Source: UBA4416 sp964541155 (lineage in GTDB: Bacteria; Bacteroidota; Bacteroidia; B-17B0; Aurantibacillaceae). Taken from it: a DNA stretch of 64,000 nt. The stretch covers positions 620,001 through 684,000 of the forward strand of contig CAZIPC010000001.1 in NCBI GenBank assembly GCA_964541155.1. Direction: 5' to 3'. Below, piece by piece: positions 28,616 through 37,241 of this stretch. A program made the position numbers and the translations under genes. Position 1 is the first letter of the stretch. Each line of letters opens with the position of its first letter. The notes under the pieces were generated by a model. That model made no database searches. It was not told the origin of the DNA and saw only the letters and a program-made list of their open reading frames with translations.

Positions 28616-28651
28616 TTCATAAAAAAAATTTTTTTATATATATTTAATTAT

Positions 28652-28659
28652 TAGATTTG
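28652..28659 (+). promoter_or_regulatory. -7 element of cold-shock gene
   Basis: TAGATTTG matches TAnnTTTG exactly, 27 bases before the cold-shock ATG. The -33 region is T-rich without a clear TTTG. The implied leader is about 20 bases, so the long cold-responsive leader known from enteric cspA is absent. Confidence 0.45.
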
Positions 28660-28686
28660 AGCATAATAATTTTTTAAAAAAATAAA

Positions 28687-28878
28687 ATGAGCACAGGAAC
28701 AGTAAAATTTTTTAATGAAACCAAAGGTTTTGGTTTTATTAAAGAGGAAGAATCAGGAAAAGAGTACTTTGTACACGTAACTGGTTTAGTAGACAAAATC
28801 AGAGAAAACGACAATGTTACTTTCGAAATCCAAGAAGGTAAAAAAGGATTAAATGCAGTAAACGTAAAACTAGCTTAG
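28687..28878 (+). CDS. Cold-shock domain protein (CspA family)
   Basis: A 63-residue single cold-shock domain binding single-stranded RNA/DNA as an RNA chaperone. Both RNA-binding motifs are present: RNP1 KGFGFI and RNP2 YFVHV, with GTVKFFNETKG at the start. Slightly shorter than the usual 66-70 residues. Monocistronic, with its own terminator. Confidence 0.95.
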   Translation: MSTGTVKFFNETKGFGFIKEEESGKEYFVHVTGLVDKIRENDNVTFEIQEGKKGLNAVNVKLA

Positions 28879-28902
28879 TTATATAATACCATTTAAAATT
28901 TT

Positions 28903-28934
28903 ATCCCTAGAGTCGCCTCTAGGGATTTTTTTTT
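28903..28934 (+). terminator. Terminator of cold-shock gene
   Basis: ATCCCTAGAG / CTCTAGGGAT with loop TCGC, followed by a T tract of nine. Confidence 0.92.
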
Positions 28935-29022
28935 ACAGTTATAAAAAAATAACAGAAAACATTGATATAGATAAAAAAATGGTATTTTAGTGAACTAATT
29001 AAAAAAACACAAATATAAATTT

Positions 29023-30939
29023 ATGGAACAAACTACTATCAAAGCAAGTCACCCAAAAGGATTATACGTTCTGTTTGTAACTGAAATGTGGGAACGTTTT
29101 AGTTATTATGGAATGAGAGCCATTTTCGTTTTATTTTTAACAAAAGCTTTAATGTATGATAAAGCCATTGGTTCAGATATTTATGGAAGTTATACTGGCT
29201 TGGTTTATTTAACTCCATTATTAGGCGGTTACATGGCAGATAGATATTGGGGAAACAGAAAATCTATTATTGTTGGAGGTATTATGATGGCTATTGGACA
29301 ATTTATTATGTTTTTAGCTGGTTCTTTTTATGCTCAAATAGATCTTTCAAGAGCTTTGATGTTATTTGGATTAGCAATGTTAATTTTTGGAAATGGTTTT
29401 TTTAAACCAAATATTTCTACTATGGTAGGACAATTATATCCAAAAGGAGATAAAAGAATAGATTCAGCATTTACCATTTTTTATATGGGTATTAACCTAG
29501 GGGCTTTTTTATCTCCCTTAATTTGTGGTGGATTAGGAGATACAGGTAATCCTGCCGACTTTAAATATGGTTTCTTGGCAGCTTGTATTGGTATGAGCGT
29601 AAGTACCTTAATATTTATATGGTTAAAAGACCATTATATTGTTTCTCCGGAGGGGAATCCTATTGGGGCAAAGCCAAAGCAAATAGAAACCAACGACATT
29701 AATACTACTACTGAGGTAAAATCAGAGTTTACACAAAAGCAAATATTTACATGGCTGGGTATTGAGGTTATTTTATATTCCGTATTTTTTGCTTTAGGAC
29801 AAGGTGTAATTGGCTCTTTTATTTTTTCCTTATCAATTGCGGCTCCTGGCTTTATTATTTCAGATAAATCATTAACGAAAATAGAAAAGCAACGCATATG
29901 GGTAATTTATATTGTTGCATTTTTTGTTATTTTCTTTTGGGCAGCCTTTGAACAAGCAGGAGCATCATTAACCTTTTTTGCCGAAGAACAAACCAATAGA
30001 GAAGTTGGTATACTTTTATCAAGAGGTGTTATGTCTGGTATTTATGGTTTATTTATAGTGCTTTTAGCAATAGCTGCATTTAAAGTTTATACAAAAATGA
30101 ACCAAGAACAAAAAGGGGTAAAAGAATTGATTTTAGCTATACTAATATCTGCTACAGCTTATTTAATTTACAGTATTATTAAACTTTCGAGCGAAGGAAA
30201 AATGATTGATGAAATACCTGCTAGTTTTTTCCAATCTATTAATGCCATTGCCATTGTTATTTTCGCTCCACTATTTTCAATATTATGGACATTTTTAGGA
30301 AAAAGAAATGCAGAACCGGCTTCTCCATATAAACAATCTATTGGTTTATTTTTATTAGCCATAGGATATGCTGTTATTGCATTTGGAGTAAACGGAATTT
30401 CTCCATCAACCAAAGTAAGTATGGTATGGTTAATTAGTTTATATGGCATTCACACATTCGGGGAATTATGTTTATCACCAATAGGCTTATCTATGGTTAA
30501 TAAATTAGCTCCTGTAAAATTCGCATCTTTATTAATGGGTGTTTGGTTTTTATCAACTGCTTCAGCTAACAAATTTGCGGGCACATTAAGTTCATTATAC
30601 CCAGAAACAATGATTACAGTTGCGGCAGTTGAATCACAACAAACAGAAAAAGCAGTGACATTATGTACTAAATTAGATAAAGCAGAAGAAATTAATGGGA
30701 TAAAATACGTAAGTATTGATATTATTTCTTTTGAACAAGTAAAAGATAAACAAATAAAAGCATCTATAGTTGAAAATATATTTAAAGACTCTTTAGTAAA
30801 AGAAAAATCGTTTATGGGCATTAAAATAAATAGCTTATATTCTTTTTTTATGCTATTTGTTGGAATGGCTGGAATTTCATCTGTAATATTATTTTTCTTA
30901 AGTAAGAAGCTATTATCTATGATGCATGGAGTTAAATAA
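29023..30939 (+). CDS. POT/PTR-family proton-coupled peptide transporter
   Basis: A 638-residue major-facilitator protein of the oligopeptide transporter family. The N-terminal signature EMWERFSYYGMRAIFVLF and the block IFYMGINLGAFLSPLICGGL are diagnostic. It imports di- and tripeptides with protons. Before the last helix there is a soluble insertion of about 75 residues (around 530-605), longer than in E. coli DtpA but seen in some Bacteroidota members. Monocistronic between two terminators. Confidence 0.92.
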   Translation: MEQTTIKASHPKGLYVLFVTEMWERFSYYGMRAIFVLFLTKALMYDKAIGSDIYGSYTGLVYLTPLLGGYMADRYWGNRKSIIVGGIMMAIGQFIMFLAGSFYAQIDLSRALMLFGLAMLIFGNGFFKPNISTMVGQLYPKGDKRIDSAFTIFYMGINLGAFLSPLICGGLGDTGNPADFKYGFLAACIGMSVSTLIFIWLKDHYIVSPEGNPIGAKPKQIETNDINTTTEVKSEFTQKQIFTWLGIEVILYSVFFALGQGVIGSFIFSLSIAAPGFIISDKSLTKIEKQRIWVIYIVAFFVIFFWAAFEQAGASLTFFAEEQTNREVGILLSRGVMSGIYGLFIVLLAIAAFKVYTKMNQEQKGVKELILAILISATAYLIYSIIKLSSEGKMIDEIPASFFQSINAIAIVIFAPLFSILWTFLGKRNAEPASPYKQSIGLFLLAIGYAVIAFGVNGISPSTKVSMVWLISLYGIHTFGELCLSPIGLSMVNKLAPVKFASLLMGVWFLSTASANKFAGTLSSLYPETMITVAAVESQQTEKAVTLCTKLDKAEEINGIKYVSIDIISFEQVKDKQIKASIVENIFKDSLVKEKSFMGIKINSLYSFFMLFVGMAGISSVILFFLSKKLLSMMHGVK

Positions 30940-30969
30940 ATGAAAAACTTATAAAAATTTATTTATAAT

Positions 30970-31001
30970 AAAAAGGCTAGGATTACTCCTAGCCTTTTTA
31001 T
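30970..31001. terminator. Bidirectional terminator between peptide transporter and rimO
   Basis: AAAAGGCTAGGA / TCCTAGCCTTTT with loop TTAC, flanked by T-rich tracts in both directions. It lies between convergent genes. Confidence 0.9.
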
Positions 31002-31015
31002 TATAAATAGCTTAG

Positions 31016-32329
31016 TTAAATTAATTCTCCATATAAATCAAAATCACTTGCATCTGTTATCTTAACATCAGAAAAATCACCAATACGAATATAATTTGTA
31101 TCAGTTGCTTTTACTAATACTTCATTATCCACATCCGGACTATCATACTCTGTTCTTCCTATAAAATAATCATTTTCTTTTCTATCAAATAATACTTTAT
31201 AAGTATTTCCTATTTTGTCTTGATTTAGTTTGTATGAAATTTCCTGTTGTACTTTCATAACAGCATCTGCACGTTCTTTTTTTACTTTTTCTTTTATATC
31301 ATCTTTTAATAAGTATGCATGAGTATTTTCTTCATGAGAATATGTAAAAATACCTAATCGTTCAAATTTAGAGTCTGAAACCCACTGCAACATTTCTTCA
31401 TGATCTTGTTTCGTTTCTCCAGGATAACCAGCTATTAGTGTTGTTCTGATAGCAATTTCTGGTACTTTATCTCTAATCTGATTAACTGTATCAATTGTTT
31501 TTTGTTTTGTAATTCCTCGTCGCATGCTTTTAAGCATGTTATCTGATATATGCTGTAATGGCATATCTAAATAATTACAAACATTTTTTTTCTTATTCAT
31601 AACATCTAATACTTCCATAGGAAAACCACTAGGAAAAGCATAATGCAATCTAATCCAATCTATTCCTTCTACATCGCTTAATTGATCAACTAAATTTGCT
31701 AATTCACGTTTTTTATAAATATCTAAACCATAATAAGTTAAATCTTGTGCTATTAATAATAATTCGCGAGTACCTTTACTTGCAAGTAATTTAGCCCTAT
31801 TTACTAAGGCTTCTATAGGTTCAGAAACATGGCCTCCTCTCATTAACGGAATGGCACAGAAACTACATGGTCTATCACAACCCTCGCTAATTTTAAAATA
31901 TGCAAAATGATTAGGAGTCGTTAATAATCGCTCTCCAACCAATTCTTTTTTATAATCAGCTTTTAAAGTTTTTAAAATTTTAGGCAATTCTCTGGTCCCA
32001 AAATAAGCATCTACATCCGGGATTTCTTTTTCTAAATCAGCCTTATATCTTTCACTTAAACAGCCTGTAACATATAATTTTTCTATACTTCCATCTTTTT
32101 TAGCATCTACATATCTTAAAATTGTATCTATACTTTCTTGTTTTGCATTCTCTACAAACCCGCATGTGTTAATAATCACAATATTATGATTATCATCTTC
32201 ACTTTCATGTTCTACATTAAAATTATTAGCTTTTAATTGTCCCATTAAAACTTCACTATCAACAATATTTTTACTGCAACCAAGCGTTACAACATTTACT
32301 TTATTTTTTTTTAAGGTTTTGGTTTTCAT
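31016..32329 (-). CDS. rimO: Ribosomal protein S12 methylthiotransferase RimO
   Basis: A 437-residue radical SAM methylthiotransferase. The N-terminal MTTase domain supplies cluster cysteines C18 (TLGCSKN), C56 (NTCGF) and C90 (TGCLSERY). The radical SAM core has C151, C155 and C158 in GCDRPCSFCAIP, and a C-terminal TRAM domain ends the protein. It methylthiolates Asp88 of ribosomal protein S12. TLGCSKNIVDSE and YLDMPLQHISDNML favour RimO over MiaB. Confidence 0.95.
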   Translation of the reverse strand: MKTKTLKKNKVNVVTLGCSKNIVDSEVLMGQLKANNFNVEHESEDDNHNIVIINTCGFVENAKQESIDTILRYVDAKKDGSIEKLYVTGCLSERYKADLEKEIPDVDAYFGTRELPKILKTLKADYKKELVGERLLTTPNHFAYFKISEGCDRPCSFCAIPLMRGGHVSEPIEALVNRAKLLASKGTRELLLIAQDLTYYGLDIYKKRELANLVDQLSDVEGIDWIRLHYAFPSGFPMEVLDVMNKKKNVCNYLDMPLQHISDNMLKSMRRGITKQKTIDTVNQIRDKVPEIAIRTTLIAGYPGETKQDHEEMLQWVSDSKFERLGIFTYSHEENTHAYLLKDDIKEKVKKERADAVMKVQQEISYKLNQDKIGNTYKVLFDRKENDYFIGRTEYDSPDVDNEVLVKATDTNYIRIGDFSDVKITDASDFDLYGELI

Positions 32330-32376
32330 TTATTTTGATTACTGTAATAGAAAGTATTTTACTAATTTTAGATTTA

Positions 32377-32384
32377 CAAATTTA
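32377..32384 (-). promoter_or_regulatory. Candidate -7 element of rimO
   Basis: TAAATTTG on the minus strand, 47 bases before the rimO ATG. A TTAG about 19 bases further upstream is one mismatch from the -33 TTTG. Confidence 0.4.
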
Positions 32385-32484
32385 GCTAAAAAATTGACGG
32401 AGCCTAAAACACAAACTCAATAATATTAAATATGCTACATGCTTTCATATTTAAAAAAAGCTATTATTTATTATTATAAAGAAT

Positions 32485-32802
32485 ATGAACATTAGTAATT
32501 TAGTATATGATTGTGTAGGATTAATAGGTGTGGGTTTAGGGCTTATTTTTTTAATAATTATAAAATATTCTTTTTATAAAGGCATGTCTATACCTTTATT
32601 AATAATTGGATTAATAGCCATAACAAATCATAATTTATTAATAAACAAATGGTTGATTGATTTTACAGGGTTATTAATAGGAGGTTATTTATTTATTAAT
32701 TTTCATAAATCTCAACAAAAATATTGGAAAGGGATTGGATTAGGTATCATCATAAGCTGTTTAATGGTAATTGTTTTAAATACTCTTTTATTATTAAATT
32801 AG
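32485..32802 (+). CDS. Small integral membrane protein of unknown function
   Basis: A 105-residue hydrophobic protein with three to four predicted membrane helices (for example LIGVGLGLIFLIIIKY, then PLLIIGLIAITNH and GIGLGIIISCLMVIVLNTLL). No motif recognised. It lies directly upstream of rnpB on the same strand, ending about 35 bases before it, and divergent from rimO. Confidence 0.6.
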   Translation: MNISNLVYDCVGLIGVGLGLIFLIIIKYSFYKGMSIPLLIIGLIAITNHNLLINKWLIDFTGLLIGGYLFINFHKSQQKYWKGIGLGIIISCLMVIVLNTLLLLN

Positions 32803-32811
32803 ATATTAAAC

Positions 32812-32819
32812 TATATTTA
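32812..32819 (+). promoter_or_regulatory. Candidate -7 element of rnpB
   Basis: TATATTTA is one mismatch from TAnnTTTG and lies about 20 bases before the first paired helix of RNase P RNA. A -33 TTTG is not evident. Confidence 0.35.
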
Positions 32820-32837
32820 GTAATTTTATAAAAAATT

Positions 32838-33197
32838 AAAACAGGTTTGTTTCATCGCTCTTTATTTAAGGGAGGAAAGTCCGGGCAACATAGGGCAATT
32901 TGCCATCTGAAAGGGTGGGTATATTTTTAGAAATAAAAATGTAACAGATAGTGTCACAGAAAACCAAGTAGCCTCACTTAAGTGAGGTCATAGTGAAAAT
33001 GTGAGGTAAGAGCTCACATATATAATTGGTAACAATTATATAGGACAAACCTCAAATGTTGTAAGGCCATGTAAACTCTAATTTTGTGACGGCCCGTCGC
33101 AATAACTCAGGTTATGTTAGAGAGGGTAGGCTGCATAGATAAATGATGAAGTTGCGCTTGCGCAAAACAGAACCCGGCTTATAAAATCTGTTTTTAT
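32838..33197 (+). ncRNA. rnpB: RNase P RNA (class A)
   Basis: The catalytic RNA of ribonuclease P, which matures tRNA 5' ends. Diagnostic blocks are GAGGAAAGTCCGGGC near 32871, GTAAGAGCTCAC near 33005, and the 3' block CAGAACCCGGCTTA near 33168. The ends (AAAACAG and CTGTTTT) can pair as helix P1, which sets the approximate limits. At about 360 bases it is normal length. It fills the only gap over 300 bases without a protein gene (32803-33268) and is closed by a terminator at 33213. Confidence 0.93.
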
Positions 33198-33212
33198 TTA
33201 ATTTTTAAAATT

Positions 33213-33250
33213 AAAAAGCCTCTAAATTCAAAATTTAGAGGCTTTTTTTT
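33213..33250. terminator. Bidirectional terminator between rnpB and metK
   Basis: AAAAAGCCTCTAAATT / AATTTAGAGGCTTTTT with a 3-base loop and T-rich flanks, between convergent rnpB and metK. Confidence 0.92.
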
Positions 33251-33268
33251 ATGAGTAATAATAAAAAA

Positions 33269-34522
33269 TTATTTAATCTTAAATGCAGCTTTTACCTTTG
33301 AAACATAATCTAATTTTTCCCAAGTAAATAATTCTACTTTAACTGTTTTTGTTTTACCATCAGGAGTTTTAAATGTTTTAGTAACCACTTCATTTTTACG
33401 ACCCATATGTCCATACGCTGCAGTTTCGCTATACATCGGAGTACGTAATTTTAAACGTTGCTCAATAAAATATGGACGCATATTAAAAACTTTTTGAACA
33501 ATTTTTGCAATTTCTCCATCTGTCATTTTCACTTTAGATGTACCATACGTATCAATAAAAATACCCATTGGCTGTGCCACTCCAATAGCATAAGAAACTT
33601 GCACTAAAACTTCATCGCAAACACCAGCCGCAACTAAATTTTTAGCAATATGACGTGTAGCATATGCGGCTGAACGATCTACTTTACTTGGATCTTTCCC
33701 AGAAAAAGCACCTCCTCCATGAGCACCTTTACCTCCGTATGTATCAACAATTATTTTACGACCCGTTAAACCAGTATCTCCGTGAGGGCCACCAATTACA
33801 AATTTACCTGTAGGATTGATATGATAATTAATTTTATTGTTAAACAAATGAGCATATTTAGGATAATTTTTTTTCACTCTTGGAATTAAAATTTCTACAA
33901 TATCCTTTTTGATTTTAGCAAGCATTTTTGATTCAGAGTCAAAATCATCATGCTGAGTAGACACAACAATGGCATCAATTCTTACAGGCTCATTGTTGTC
34001 ATTATATTCTAAAGTAACCTGAGATTTTGCATCAGGTCTTAAATATTTAATTTGTTTATTTTCTCTACGAAGTGCTGCCAATTCTAACAAGATAGCATGT
34101 GCTAAATCTAAGGCTAAAGGCATATAATTAGCTGTTTCGTTAGTTGCATAACCAAACATCATCCCTTGATCTCCTGCTCCTTGCTCCTCTTTTTTCTTTC
34201 TATCAACACCTTGATTAATATCTGAAGATTGTTCGTGAATAGCAGATAAAATACCACAAGAATTAGCTTCAAACATATACTCCGATTTTGTATATCCAAT
34301 TTTACGAATTACCTCACGAGCAATTTCTTGAACATCTAAATATGCTTTTGATTTTACCTCTCCAGCTAAAACAACTTGACCTGTTGTAACTAAAGTTTCG
34401 CAAGCTACTTTACTTTGAGGATCAAACGCTAAAAAATTATCAATTAATGCGTCTGAAATTTGATCAGCAACCTTATCTGGATGGCCTTCTGATACTGATT
34501 CTGAGGTGAAAAGATATCCCAT
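33269..34522 (-). CDS. metK: S-adenosylmethionine synthase
   Basis: A 417-residue enzyme making AdoMet from methionine and ATP. The N-terminal SEGHPDKVADQISDALID and the hexapeptide-type GAGDQGMMFGYA motif are intact, as are the GGPHGDTGLTGRKIIVDTYG and GGGAFSGKDPSKVDRSAAYA loops. The length is usual for Bacteroidota. Monocistronic. The 155-base upstream region is AT-rich and shows no SAM riboswitch that I can recognise; a TAAATTTG (-7 type) lies at 34576-34583 on the minus strand. Confidence 0.97.
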   Translation of the reverse strand: MGYLFTSESVSEGHPDKVADQISDALIDNFLAFDPQSKVACETLVTTGQVVLAGEVKSKAYLDVQEIAREVIRKIGYTKSEYMFEANSCGILSAIHEQSSDINQGVDRKKKEEQGAGDQGMMFGYATNETANYMPLALDLAHAILLELAALRRENKQIKYLRPDAKSQVTLEYNDNNEPVRIDAIVVSTQHDDFDSESKMLAKIKKDIVEILIPRVKKNYPKYAHLFNNKINYHINPTGKFVIGGPHGDTGLTGRKIIVDTYGGKGAHGGGAFSGKDPSKVDRSAAYATRHIAKNLVAAGVCDEVLVQVSYAIGVAQPMGIFIDTYGTSKVKMTDGEIAKIVQKVFNMRPYFIEQRLKLRTPMYSETAAYGHMGRKNEVVTKTFKTPDGKTKTVKVELFTWEKLDYVSKVKAAFKIK

Positions 34523-34677
34523 TTTATTTTTTGTTTATTTTAAATTTAATTGTACTTTTTTTTATTGAAGAGTAGCAAATTTAAAGTTTTGTATTGGTAA
34601 TAAAAAAAATGTTTTGAACATTGAATATACCAATATGTATATTTTAAATCGAACAATAGACAATTATCATCATCATC

Positions 34678-35301
34678 TTACTCAATACCAGACAATATCA
34701 TTTCTTTAATGGTGTAATATTGTTTCATTTTTAAATTTTTTTCTCGCCTCCATCCACTCGATATGTTTACGTTGAATAATGAGGAAACTTCTTTATAGTC
34801 CATATTATTTAAAAATGCTTTTACATACTCAAAATCTCTCTTTTTCCAAGAATCTAGATAATCTCCATAAATCATAAATAAATTATTTAAATACAAACTA
34901 TTTTTTTCGTTACTTGTAGCTATCAAAAAACGACTATCTGTTTTCTTTATCAAATCTAAACGATGTCTTGCATCAATTAATCCAAATCCTAATCTTTCGT
35001 AGGCGTTGTGTTTGCTTTGAATTGACTCTAAGGTGTCATGATAAAGCACATGCTTTAATTTAAAATCTAAATTATTTTCAATAATACATTCCTCTATATC
35101 AAAAATCATCTCTAAAGTTCCTTGTAAACTATTTGTTATACCTTGAAACTCCAAATTCATAACCATATCAAGAGATGTAATAAAATGCCCTTTATGGATT
35201 TTGTTAATGACATTGATAACATTTCTTAATTCTTTTTGAATACTAGCCTGGGTACTTGTTCCTAAACTTCGAACAGCCGACATTAAAATAAAATGTTCCA
35301 T
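34678..35301 (-). CDS. SatD-like protein (divergent)
   Basis: A 207-residue soluble protein. The blocks LEFQGITNSLQGTLEMIFDI, then AYERLGFGLIDARHRLD and SSGWRREKNLKMKQYYTIKE resemble my recollection of the SatD family, whose C-terminus looks like a helix-turn-helix (EVSSLFNVNISSGWRREKNL). The typical N-terminal Asp-Ile-x-x-Ser-Arg of that family is not preserved here (SAVRSLGTSTQ). Function unknown; a DNA-binding role is possible. Stand-alone gene, divergent from rplM. The family assignment needs a profile search. Confidence 0.5.
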   Translation of the reverse strand: MEHFILMSAVRSLGTSTQASIQKELRNVINVINKIHKGHFITSLDMVMNLEFQGITNSLQGTLEMIFDIEECIIENNLDFKLKHVLYHDTLESIQSKHNAYERLGFGLIDARHRLDLIKKTDSRFLIATSNEKNSLYLNNLFMIYGDYLDSWKKRDFEYVKAFLNNMDYKEVSSLFNVNISSGWRREKNLKMKQYYTIKEMILSGIE

Positions 35302-35364
35302 AGGATTATTTTTTGCACAAATAACGCAAAAATGTAAATTTTTTCAAAAAATAAGTCATATATG

Positions 35365-35395
35365 TTTGGCGCTAAGAAAAAAAGGGTTACATTTG
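35365..35395 (+). promoter_or_regulatory. Promoter of the rplM-rpsI-rpsB operon
   Basis: TTTG (35365-35368) and TACATTTG (35388-35395), spaced by 19 bases, are a full match to the Bacteroidota consensus. They lie 34 bases before the rplM GTG start. This is the best promoter in the window. Confidence 0.75.
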
Positions 35396-35429
35396 CACCC
35401 CAATTTAGAAAATTTAAAATAAAAAAGTC

Positions 35430-35888
35430 GTGGACGCATTAAGTTATAAAACAAAATTTGTCAACAAAGCTAATTCAGATAAAGAATGGTTATTAGTTGA
35501 CGCAGAAAATGAAGTAGTAGGTCGCTTGGCCTCTAAATTAGCGTATTTAATACGTGGCAAACATAAAACTAACTTTACACCTCATACTGATTGTGGTGCA
35601 AACATCGTTGTTATCAACGCTGAAAAAGTTCGTTTTACGGGTGCTAAAATGGATGACAAAGAATATGTTCGTTACACAGGTCATCCAGGAGGGCAACGTT
35701 TTGCTACCCCAAAAGAAATGTTAGCTAAGAAGCCAGAAGAAGTAATTAAACATGCTGTGCATGGAATGTTACCTAAAGGGCGTTTAGGAAGAGCGTTAAA
35801 TACAAATTTATTTGTATTTGCAGGTGCTGAGCATGATCATGCTGCACAACAACCAAAAAAAGTAGATTTATCAACTATTATTGCATAA
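35430..35888 (+). CDS. rplM: 50S ribosomal protein L13
   Basis: A 152-residue large-subunit protein. The start codon is GTG, giving MDALSYKTKF, the usual N-terminus in this phylum. Conserved blocks: WLLVDAENEVVGRLASKLA, RGKHKTNFTPHTDCGANIVV and GMLPKGRLGRA. It leads the L13-S9-S2 operon. Confidence 0.97.
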   Translation: MDALSYKTKFVNKANSDKEWLLVDAENEVVGRLASKLAYLIRGKHKTNFTPHTDCGANIVVINAEKVRFTGAKMDDKEYVRYTGHPGGQRFATPKEMLAKKPEEVIKHAVHGMLPKGRLGRALNTNLFVFAGAEHDHAAQQPKKVDLSTIIA

Positions 35889-35893
35889 TATAA

Positions 35894-36280
35894 ATGGAAG
35901 TAATTAACACATCAGGTCGCAGAAAATGTTCGGTAGCTCGTGCTTATGTATCAAAAGGTACAGGCGTAATCACTATCAACAAAAGAGATTATAAAGAATA
36001 TTTTAAAACTCCAACTTTACAATACTATGTTTTACAATCATTAAACAACGCAAAAGCTGTTGGAGAATATGATGTAAAGGTTAATGTAAATGGCGGTGGA
36101 ACTACAGGTCAGGCTCAAGCAGTTCGTTTAGCAATTGCAAAAGCTTTAGTAGAAATAAACCCAGAATTGAAAAAAGAATTACGTGCAGAAGGATTAGTTA
36201 CTCGTGATCCACGTATGGTTGAACGTAAGAAATTCGGTCAAAAGAAAGCTCGTGCACGTTTCCAATTCAGCAAACGTTAA
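35894..36280 (+). CDS. rpsI: 30S ribosomal protein S9
   Basis: A 128-residue small-subunit protein, 5 bases after rplM. TSGRRKCSVARAYVSKGTG at the start and the C-terminal KKFGQKKARARFQFSKR tail that reaches the P-site tRNA are both present. Normal length. Confidence 0.98.
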   Translation: MEVINTSGRRKCSVARAYVSKGTGVITINKRDYKEYFKTPTLQYYVLQSLNNAKAVGEYDVKVNVNGGGTTGQAQAVRLAIAKALVEINPELKKELRAEGLVTRDPRMVERKKFGQKKARARFQFSKR

Positions 36281-36307
36281 TATTTATTTACAATACATTA
36301 TACAAAC

Positions 36308-37153
36308 ATGTCAAATACATTCAACGAATTATTAGAATCAGGTGCTCATTTTGGTCACTTAAAAAGAAAATGGAATCCAGCAATGGCTCCTTATATTTAT
36401 GCTGAAAAAAACGGCATTCATATTATTGATTTAAACAAAACTGTAGCTAAAATTGATGAAGCGGCGGCTGCATTAAAACAAATTGCTCGCTCAGGAAAAA
36501 AAATATTATTTGTAGCAACTAAAAAACAGGCAAAAGATATTGTTGCGGAAAAAGTAAAAGCAGTAAATATGCCATATGTAACTGAGCGTTGGCCAGGTGG
36601 TATGTTAACTAACTTTGCTACTATTCGTAAAGCTGTTCGTAAAATGTCTCAAATAGACAAAATGGCTACTGACGGAACATTTGATAACATTTCTAAAAAA
36701 GAAAAATTACAAATTTCTCGTGAGCGCGCTAAATTAGAAACTAACTTAGGATCGGTAGCAGATTTAACTCGTTTACCTTCAGCATTATTTATTGTAGATA
36801 TTTCTAAAGAGCATATTGCCGTAGCAGAAGCAAAACGTTTAAATATTCCTACTTTTGCAATAGTTGATACTAATTCAAATCCAAATTTTGTTGATTATGC
36901 AATTCCAGCAAATGATGATGCATCTACTTCTGTTGCATACATTGTTGATTTAATGTGTAAAGCAATTAATGAAGGATTAGGTGAACGTAAAATGGATAAA
37001 GAGGCTAATGCAGCAGATGAAAAAGAAGGAAAAAATTCGAAAGAAGAAGCAGAAGAATTAGCAGAAGGCTTAAAAATCAAAGGTGCAAAATCTGATGATG
37101 AAGAAGGTACTCGTAAACCAACGGCTCGTAAAAGAACAACAGCGAAAAAATAA
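36308..37153 (+). CDS. rpsB: 30S ribosomal protein S2
   Basis: A 281-residue protein. The core matches S2 (LLESGAHFGHLKRKWNPAMA, then RWPGGMLTNFATIRKAV and PTFAIVDTNSNP). After about residue 225 there is a charged tail of Lys and Glu runs ending in RKPTARKRTTAKK, a common lineage-specific extension in Bacteroidota. A terminator separates it from tsf. Confidence 0.97.
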   Translation: MSNTFNELLESGAHFGHLKRKWNPAMAPYIYAEKNGIHIIDLNKTVAKIDEAAAALKQIARSGKKILFVATKKQAKDIVAEKVKAVNMPYVTERWPGGMLTNFATIRKAVRKMSQIDKMATDGTFDNISKKEKLQISRERAKLETNLGSVADLTRLPSALFIVDISKEHIAVAEAKRLNIPTFAIVDTNSNPNFVDYAIPANDDASTSVAYIVDLMCKAINEGLGERKMDKEANAADEKEGKNSKEEAEELAEGLKIKGAKSDDEEGTRKPTARKRTTAKK

Positions 37154-37172
37154 TTTTTCACTACTATAATTT

Positions 37173-37209
37173 AACGGCCGTTCCTTAAATGGGAAGGCCG
37201 TTTTTTTTA
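37173..37209 (+). terminator. Terminator after rpsB
   Basis: ACGGCC-G-TTCC pairs with GGAAGGCCGT (one bulged base), followed by eight T. Confidence 0.88.
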
Positions 37210-37241
37210 AATTAATTTTAATAAATATAAAAAAAAATAAA

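Noticed and set aside
34523..34677. Possible SAM riboswitch in front of metK
   Set aside because: The 155-base region is low-complexity AT-rich sequence without the conserved helices of known SAM riboswitches.
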